DNA of 64,000 nucleotides from the NCBI GenBank assembly GCA_900472485.1, contig UCII01000008.1:124001-188000 (forward strand). Reading direction: 5' to 3'. The position numbers were made by a program, and so were the translations under genes. Origin of the DNA: Hyphomicrobiales bacterium (GTDB lineage: Bacteria; Pseudomonadota; Alphaproteobacteria; Rhizobiales; Rhizobiaceae). The notes beneath the pieces are model-generated. The model searched no databases. It was not told the DNA's origin and was given only the letters and a program-made list of their open reading frames with translations. Every line of letters starts with the position of its first letter. The stretch's first letter is position 1. Positions 58,316 through 64,000 of this stretch are shown here, piece after piece.

Positions 58316-60076
58316 ATGGTTTTCCTTGCTAATGATCGACGCGAGCGTAGCGCCGTTGCTGCATTGGCCGGTTCGCGTATCTTGCCGAATGGCTATGATC
58401 TCGCTGCATTCGCCTTCATTGCGGCCGCTGCCTATCTCACACTTCATGGTATAGCCGAGATGCGCGCACCGCTGGCTGGCCTGTCCACGGCACCGCTGTC
58501 GCTGGATCCGGCCTATCTGCCCGAATACGCCTTGCGCACGACTTTGCGGATGATGGCTGCCATCGTTGCGTCCCTCATCTTCACCTTCGTCGTCGCGACG
58601 CTCGCCGCAAAGAGCCGCCGCGCCGAAAAGATCATCATTCCGGCGCTCGACATTCTGCAATCCGTCCCGGTGCTCGGCTTTCTGACCTTCACCGTGACCT
58701 TCTTCATGGGCCTTTTCCCCGGAAGCCAGCTCGGCGCGGAATGTGCTTCGATCTTCGCGATCTTCACCAGCCAGGCATGGAATATGGCTTTCTCCTTCTA
58801 TCAGTCGCTGCGGACGGTTCCGCGCGATCTCGATGAGGTCAGCCGCGGTTTTGGTCTGTCGACGTGGCAGCGCTTCTGGCGGTTGGAGGCTCCCTTTGCC
58901 GCACCCGGTCTCGTCTGGAATACAATGATGTCGATGTCCGGCGGCTGGTTCTTCGTGGTCGCATCCGAAGCGATCACGGTGGGAAACACTACCGTGCAGC
59001 TTCCAGGTCTGGGTTCGTGGCTGGCGGTTGCCATCGACAAGCAGGATTTCGCCGCGGTGAGCTGGGCTGTACTTGCGATGGCGGTCGTCATCCTTCTTTA
59101 CGACCAGCTGCTTTTCCGCCCGATCGTCGCCTGGGCAGACAAGTTCCGCTTCGAGCAGACGGCCGGGCAGCAGAAGCCGCGCTCCTGGGTCTATTCGCTG
59201 ATCCGTCGTACGCGCCTTCTGAAATCCGTAACCACGCCTTTGGCCGCTGCATGGGGTCGGCTGATGCTCCTGCGGCTGTTGCCGGCCTCGCGAGCCGTCG
59301 CAAGAGAGCGAGGCGAGCAGCGAGCCGTCAGCTGGGCTATCGATATTGCCTGGTATGTGCTGATCGCAGTCATCGGTGCCTGGAGTATCTGGGATGCGGT
59401 TTCCTATCTCAGCCAGACGCTCTCTTGGGCCGATGTCTGGATCGCTTTTGCCGGCGGCTTCGTGACGCTTGTTCGCGTTATCGTTCTTATTGCGGTCGCC
59501 AGTGTCATCTGGGTTCCGATCGGCGTCTGGATCGGCCTGCGTCCCGCTGTTGCGGAGCGCGTCCAGCCTCTGGCCCAATTCCTGGCGGCGTTTCCGGCAA
59601 ATGTGCTCTTTCCCGTTGCAGTGGTTGCGATCGTTGCGACGGGCGCTAGCCCGAACATCTGGCTGTCACCGCTGATGGTACTCGGCACCCAATGGTACAT
59701 CCTGTTCAACGTGATTGCCGGCGCGAGTGCATTTCCTACCGATCTGCGGGAGGCGTCCTCGGTCTACCGGCTGCGCTCATGGACATGGTGGCGGCGCGTG
59801 ATGCTGCCGGGAATATTCCCGTACTACGTCACGGGAGCATTGACCGCTTCCGGCGGCTCCTGGAACGCCAGCATCGTTGCTGAACTGGCGAGCTGGGGCA
59901 ACACGAAACTCGAAGCCTTCGGACTTGGATCATACATCGCGAAGGCGACGGAAGCAGGCGATTTTCCGCGGGTCATCCTCGGCATCGTCGTCATGTCGAT
60001 CTTCGTGACGCTCTTCAACAGAACGCTCTGGCGGCCGCTCTACGTCTTCGCCGAACGCCGCATGCGTCTCGATTAA
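58316..60076 (+). CDS. Double-domain ABC permease, NitT/TauT-type
   Basis: A 586-residue protein with two binding-protein-dependent permease domains joined in one chain. The first EAA loop is DEVSRGFGLSTWQRFWRLEA near residue 180 and the second is REASSVYRLRSWTWWRRVML near residue 480. About twelve membrane spans are visible. This fused form occurs in rhizobial NitT/TauT-type anion importers. The substrate is unknown, and no binding-protein gene is in the window. Confidence 0.85.
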   Translation: MVFLANDRRERSAVAALAGSRILPNGYDLAAFAFIAAAAYLTLHGIAEMRAPLAGLSTAPLSLDPAYLPEYALRTTLRMMAAIVASLIFTFVVATLAAKSRRAEKIIIPALDILQSVPVLGFLTFTVTFFMGLFPGSQLGAECASIFAIFTSQAWNMAFSFYQSLRTVPRDLDEVSRGFGLSTWQRFWRLEAPFAAPGLVWNTMMSMSGGWFFVVASEAITVGNTTVQLPGLGSWLAVAIDKQDFAAVSWAVLAMAVVILLYDQLLFRPIVAWADKFRFEQTAGQQKPRSWVYSLIRRTRLLKSVTTPLAAAWGRLMLLRLLPASRAVARERGEQRAVSWAIDIAWYVLIAVIGAWSIWDAVSYLSQTLSWADVWIAFAGGFVTLVRVIVLIAVASVIWVPIGVWIGLRPAVAERVQPLAQFLAAFPANVLFPVAVVAIVATGASPNIWLSPLMVLGTQWYILFNVIAGASAFPTDLREASSVYRLRSWTWWRRVMLPGIFPYYVTGALTASGGSWNASIVAELASWGNTKLEAFGLGSYIAKATEAGDFPRVILGIVVMSIFVTLFNRTLWRPLYVFAERRMRLD

Positions 60077-60097
60077 TTCAAGATCGGAGAACCGAAT

Positions 60098-61429
60098 ATG
60101 GAAAACGCTGTCATCTCCAAGAAGACCGATATTGCAAGGAATGCGCCGCTGGTTCTCGCGAAGCAAGTGTGCCAGGCCTACGACAAGGGGGCATCCGGCT
60201 CGCTCGTCGTGCTCGAGAATGTCGATCTTCAGCTCTATTCCAATGAAATCGTTGGCTTGCTCGGCCGTTCCGGCTCCGGCAAGTCCACGCTGCTGCGTGC
60301 GATTGCCGGTCTGATCCGCCCGAGCAGAGGCGATATCACCTTCGAAGGCCGACCGGTCGTCGGCCCCAACTCCGATGTTGCCGTGGTCTTCCAGAGCTTT
60401 GCGCTCTTTCCCTGGCTGACCGTGCTGCAAAACGTCGAACTGGGGTTGGAGGCGCAAGGTGTTGCCTCCTCTGAGAGGCGCAAGCGTGCGCTCGCTGCCA
60501 TCGATCTCATCGGCCTCGACGGTTTCGAAAGCGCCTATCCGAAGGAGCTGTCGGGCGGCATGCGCCAGCGTGTCGGTCTTGCGCGTGCGCTCGTCGTCCG
60601 GCCAAAGGTTCTGCTTATGGACGAACCCTTTTCGGCGCTCGACGTGCTGACGGCAGAAACGCTTCGCACGGATCTGCTTGATCTGTGGTGTGAGGGCCGG
60701 ATGCCGATCGAGTCGGTGCTGATGGTGACCCACAATATCGAGGAAGCCGTGCTGATGTGCGACCGCATCCTGATCTTCGGATCGAATCCCGGCCGTGTGA
60801 TTGCCGAGATCCACGTCGATCTGCCGCAGCCGCGCAACCGTCTCGATCCGGCCTTCCGCATGCTGGTCGAAGACATCTATGCACGGATGACGGTAAAGAC
60901 CGGTGCGCCGACGCGCGAGGGTCTTTTCCCCGGCACCGGCATCGCCATGGCGCTGCCGCGGGTGTCGACCAATCTTATGTCCGGTCTCATCGAAACCGTC
61001 GCTGCCGAGCCCTATCGCGGGCAGGCCGACTTACCGCCGCTGGCGGCCCATCTGCATCTCGATATCGATGATCTCTTTCCGGTCGCGGAAACGCTTCAAC
61101 TCCTGCGTTTCGCTGATCTGGAAGGGGGCGACATCAAGTTGACGGCGCCGGGCCTGCGTTTCTTCGATAGCGATGTCGACGAACGCAAGAAACTCTTCGA
61201 ACAGCATCTCGCGACCTATGTGCCGCTGGCCGCTCATATTCGCCGCGTCCTAGACGAGCGGCCGACCCACCGCGCACCTGCAAGGCGCTTCCGCGACGAG
61301 CTGGAGGATTACATGTCCGAAGATTATGCCGACATCACTATCAAGGCTGTTACGAACTGGGCCCGCTATGCGGAATATTTCGCCTATGACGAAAACGCGG
61401 ATCTGTTCACGCTGGAGAACCCAAGTTGA
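60098..61429 (+). CDS. ABC ATPase with C-terminal AAA-associated domain
   Basis: A 443-residue protein. The ATPase domain (about 20-260) has Walker A LLGRSGSGKSTLLRAIAG, signature LSGGMRQRVGLARAL, Walker B VLLMDEPFSALD and the H-loop MVTHN. The C-terminal 150 residues (EGLFPGTGIAMALPRVSTNL, LADLEGGDIKL-like) match the AAA-associated domain of NitT/TauT ATPases. It drives the permease encoded 22 bases upstream. GGAG precedes the ATG. Confidence 0.9.
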   Translation: MENAVISKKTDIARNAPLVLAKQVCQAYDKGASGSLVVLENVDLQLYSNEIVGLLGRSGSGKSTLLRAIAGLIRPSRGDITFEGRPVVGPNSDVAVVFQSFALFPWLTVLQNVELGLEAQGVASSERRKRALAAIDLIGLDGFESAYPKELSGGMRQRVGLARALVVRPKVLLMDEPFSALDVLTAETLRTDLLDLWCEGRMPIESVLMVTHNIEEAVLMCDRILIFGSNPGRVIAEIHVDLPQPRNRLDPAFRMLVEDIYARMTVKTGAPTREGLFPGTGIAMALPRVSTNLMSGLIETVAAEPYRGQADLPPLAAHLHLDIDDLFPVAETLQLLRFADLEGGDIKLTAPGLRFFDSDVDERKKLFEQHLATYVPLAAHIRRVLDERPTHRAPARRFRDELEDYMSEDYADITIKAVTNWARYAEYFAYDENADLFTLENPS

Positions 61430-61660
61430 AACCTTGGGCTGGAATGAATGCGGAAGCCTCGCCGCCCATTGAGGCGGTGACCGGCGCCATGGGATTCCAA
61501 GGTTTGATGGTCGCAAAGGCAGGGCTTAGCACATCAGATCCTACGGATCGCCAGCTTTGGCGGTGCCGGAGAAAGCGGTTGTTGTTTTGGCGCTTCGGTT
61601 CAGGCAGTTTGCAGCTTCTGCACGCAATCTTGCGGAAGCCGTGATGCAGGGGTGCAGGGA

Positions 61661-62725
61661 ATGAGGCGGGAATTTCTGAAGTATCTTTTCGAGATGCCAT
61701 TGCTTTGGCTCGGCATTACGGTCCTCGCTGCCCTCATTTTCATCGGCGATACGATCACCGATCTGGAGATCGCCTTCGCCGTTCTTTATGTCTCGGTGAT
61801 CCTGCTGGCGGTCTATTCCGGTCGAACCGGAGCTATCGCGATGGTCGGGATTACATGCGCCGCTCTGACCGTCATCAGCTATTTTTTGACGGGTCATGGC
61901 GCTTCGCAGGCTGGCCTGATCAACAGTACGCTTAGTCTGGTCGCGATCGGCGCGACCACTTATCTGGCAATCAGGATCGAAATGCTCGATGCCAGGGCGA
62001 GGCAGGCGCAATCGGAGCTCGCGCGCATGTCGCGTCTTATGATCGTCGGTGAGTTGGGCACATCGATAGCCCACGAAGTCAGCCAGCCGATCACTGCAAT
62101 TGCCGCTAACGGCAATGCCGCGCTTCGATGGCTTTCGGCGACACCGGCCGATCACGACGAAGCCCGCCGTGCCATCGAGCGAATTGTCGCGGATGCGGGG
62201 CGAGCAGGCGATGTCATCGGCCGTGTCCGCGGGCTTGTGGCGCGCTCGTCGCCATCTAGCGACGCGATCGATCTGGTCGAGGCAGTCAATGATGTACTGG
62301 AACTCGTCCGCAGCGAGATCCGTCGAAATCAGATTCTATTCCGCACCGAATTGGCGGGCGATCTGCCGTTGGTGGCCGGCGACCGCGTCCAGCTTCAGCA
62401 GGTGATCCTCAATCTCGTCATGAATGCGATCGAAGCTCTGGCTGAGGTCGATGCGGAAACGCGCGAGCTGCTCGTCAGCGCTGCCGCGGACGAACGGAAG
62501 GTGACCGTCAGCGTGCGCGATACGGGCAGCGGCGTGCCGATCGAAACGCTCGACAGGATATTCGAAGCCTTTTACACGACCAAGCCGAAAGGCATGGGGA
62601 TGGGGCTTGCTATCAGCCGGTCCATTATCGAAGCGCATGGCGGGACCATCTATGCGGCGCCGAATTTTCCGCACGGAGCCGTCTTCGGTTTCACCTTGCC
62701 GCTCGGTGGAAAGGTGAAGGGGTAG
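61661..62725 (+). CDS. Membrane histidine kinase (FixL-type, four spans)
   Basis: About 354 residues from ATG 61661, or 357 from GTG 61652. The N-terminus has four membrane spans (FEMPLLWLGITVLAALIFIG to about residue 110). The H-box is IVGELGTSIAHEVSQPITAI, the N-box ILNLVMNAIEAL, the G1 box VRDTGSGVP, and the end is KGMGMGLAISRSIIEAHGG. No PAS or heme site is seen, so it is not an oxygen sensor of the FixL kind. Its partner follows three bases after the stop. Confidence 0.9.
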   Translation: MRREFLKYLFEMPLLWLGITVLAALIFIGDTITDLEIAFAVLYVSVILLAVYSGRTGAIAMVGITCAALTVISYFLTGHGASQAGLINSTLSLVAIGATTYLAIRIEMLDARARQAQSELARMSRLMIVGELGTSIAHEVSQPITAIAANGNAALRWLSATPADHDEARRAIERIVADAGRAGDVIGRVRGLVARSSPSSDAIDLVEAVNDVLELVRSEIRRNQILFRTELAGDLPLVAGDRVQLQQVILNLVMNAIEALAEVDAETRELLVSAAADERKVTVSVRDTGSGVPIETLDRIFEAFYTTKPKGMGMGLAISRSIIEAHGGTIYAAPNFPHGAVFGFTLPLGGKVKG

Positions 62726-62728
62726 GGG

Positions 62729-63379
62729 ATGCAGAGACAACAGTCCACCGTTTATGTCATCGACGACGATCCATCCGTGCGTGACGGACTGGATAGCCTA
62801 TTGCGCTCTGTCGGCTACGATACGCGTGGCTTTACGTCGCCGCGAGATTTCTTGGCGTCTGCCCGGTCCGAAGGACCGGCCTGCATCGTCCTGGACGTCA
62901 GGATGCCGGATGCGAGCGGGCTTGACTTTCAGGATGAACTTGCTCGGACGGGTCATGCGATCCCGATCATTTTCCTCACCGGACACGGCGATGTGCCGAT
63001 GTCCGTCAGAGCGATGAAAGCGGGGGCGGTGGAGTTTCTTCTAAAGCCGTTCCGGGAGCAGGATCTTCTCGATGCCATCAGGCAAGCGCTTGAAATCGAT
63101 CGCGCACGCCTGCGTAAGCAGGCGGCGGAGGTCGATCTTCAGGAGCGGTTTTCAACGCTCACGTCACGTGAACGTGAGGTGATGGCGCTCGTTGCGCGAG
63201 GCCTCCTGAACAAGCAGATCGCCGCCGAGATCGGCCTCAGCGAAATCACCGTAAAGGTCCATCGCGGTCAGGCCATGCGCAAGATGCGGGCCGACTCCGT
63301 CGCCGACCTCATCCGGATGGCGGATAACCTCGGCCTCACGAACGATAAAGCCAGCGATACGGCGCCCGGGCTCCGTTAA
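62729..63379 (+). CDS. FixJ-family response regulator
   Basis: A 216-residue protein. The receiver domain has the acidic pocket YVIDDDPSVR, phospho-acceptor Asp in CIVLDVRMPD and Lys in EFLLKPFREQD. The LuxR-type helix-turn-helix is TLTSREREVMALVARGLLNK, then EIGLSEITVKVHRGQAMRKM. It is the partner of the histidine kinase in the same operon. Its targets are unknown. Confidence 0.9.
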   Translation: MQRQQSTVYVIDDDPSVRDGLDSLLRSVGYDTRGFTSPRDFLASARSEGPACIVLDVRMPDASGLDFQDELARTGHAIPIIFLTGHGDVPMSVRAMKAGAVEFLLKPFREQDLLDAIRQALEIDRARLRKQAAEVDLQERFSTLTSREREVMALVARGLLNKQIAAEIGLSEITVKVHRGQAMRKMRADSVADLIRMADNLGLTNDKASDTAPGLR

Positions 63380-63449
63380 TCTTGCAGCGTTCGTCCCCAG
63401 TCGCGAGGATCTCATGGCTTACGAATGCGGTGTTGCCACGTGGGTTAGT

Positions 63450-63845
63450 TCAATCCTGCGAAACCGTGGGCGTTCCCTGGTGAAAGATCACCTGCCATCG
63501 CCCATCGATGCGCTGCCAGATCGAACTCCGTAAAGTATGCCGCTCCGGACCTCTCTCTCCAGCCTGTCGGGTGCTTCGATACGTGACGAGGACCGCATCC
63601 GGCGAGATCGGTCGAAAGCCATAGTCGCGGGAAATAATCGGCGGAGCTGCTTCTTCCGATTTTTCTGCAGCCAGACGGGCGATTAGTTCATCTCTATCGT
63701 CGTGGACCGTTCCGGAGCTGCCGAATTCGACGAAGCCTTCCGCCAGCAGTTCCGCCACAATCGCCGGCGATTGCCGGATTTCGGGGAGATGCAGCTTCTG
63801 CTCCAGTAGGCGAATCTCTTCAAGGTCGTGTTGGGAGACGTCCAT
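63450..63845 (-). CDS. SnoaL/DUF4440-like protein
   Basis: About 131 residues from ATG 63845 (earlier ATGs at 63863 and 63896 exist). It has the NTF2-like pattern: LHLPEIRQSPAIVAELLAEG, VEFGSSGTVHDDRDELIARL, and SSIWQRIDGRWQVIFHQGTP. These small cone-shaped proteins bind or convert small molecules; no substrate is predicted. The 155 bases after its start hold no complete gene. Confidence 0.8.
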   Translation of the reverse strand: MDVSQHDLEEIRLLEQKLHLPEIRQSPAIVAELLAEGFVEFGSSGTVHDDRDELIARLAAEKSEEAAPPIISRDYGFRPISPDAVLVTYRSTRQAGERGPERHTLRSSIWQRIDGRWQVIFHQGTPTVSQD

Positions 63846-64000
63846 GGTCTCAGCAACCTCCATTGGGTGTTGATGCTCGGCTGCAATGGGCCTCAATGTG
63901 CTGGTGCGAGCATCTCCAGGTTTCTTTCCTGTTTGATCTTGTGGTTTTGATCATGGTCGGCTTGCCGGGATTGTTCCAATTCAATGGCAAAAAGCTCGGC

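Noticed and set aside
58301..59578. Leftward 425-codon frame opposite the ABC permease
   Set aside because: Low-complexity charged sequence without domains; the rightward permease is unmistakable.
61430..61660. Short frames between the ABC ATPase and the histidine kinase
   Set aside because: No start signal and no protein-like pattern; likely the kinase leader region.

Overview
The window reads as chromosome of a Rhizobiaceae alphaproteobacterium, most likely Rhizobium. The base composition is high in G+C. The host genes are of rhizobial type: a DUF930 protein, a fused-permease NitT/TauT-type transporter whose ATPase has a C-terminal AAA-associated domain, and a FixJ-like two-component pair. 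No species is claimed.

Left host flank (1-11002): the 3' end of an APH(3')-type aminoglycoside phosphotransferase, a TonB-like DUF930 protein, an EamA exporter next to an AraC regulator, a B3/4-domain protein, an MFS exporter, a LysR regulator, a GNAT acetyltransferase, DUF1428 and YjbQ proteins, two tandem paralogous small secreted proteins, a SIMPL-domain protein, and a tRNA with anticodon CAT that looks like tRNA-Ile2.

Prophage (about 11003-55039, 44 kb): it is integrated into the 3' end of that tRNA gene and bounded by a 20/21-base direct repeat. From left to right it holds a cargo gene with a PD-(D/E)XK-like motif; a tyrosine integrase with an excisionase-like protein; a lambda-like immunity region (leftward repressor, rightward Cro-like gene, four CACG-N6-CGTG operators in two pairs); and an early region with a DNA methyltransferase and a replication protein whose gene carries three 15-bp repeats beside an AT-rich stretch, a candidate origin. 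Next come a NusG-like protein, a foldable non-coding stretch and a terminator placed just before the late genes. The head module is lambda/Mu-like (Nu1-type small and gpA-type large terminase, gpW, lambda-type portal, protease, capsid). The tail is a P2-like contractile tail (V, W, J, I, fibre, FI, FII, E/E', tape measure, U, X, D). Lysis genes follow (GH19 endolysin, LydA-like holin) and then a strong terminator.

Genes against or outside the late operon look like lysogen-expressed cargo: a small gene inside the baseplate module, a pair inside the tail module, a DUF4160/DUF2442-HTH toxin-antitoxin pair, a glycosyltransferase beyond the late terminator, an SRAP (YedK) operon, a nuclease-like protein and a SieB-like superinfection exclusion protein next to attR. 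The prophage looks complete: I found no broken phage gene in it, and the tail chaperone carries a well-phased GGGAAAC -1 frameshift site.

Right host flank (55040-64000): a GNAT acetyltransferase, a decayed winged-helix/TPR regulator with frameshifts, a small conserved protein, an ABC transporter (double permease plus ATPase), a histidine kinase and FixJ-like response regulator, and a SnoaL/DUF4440-like protein.

The strongest leads for something undescribed are the NusG-like protein with its RNA element and terminator, the candidate origin in the replication gene, and the defence-like cargo at both ends of the prophage.
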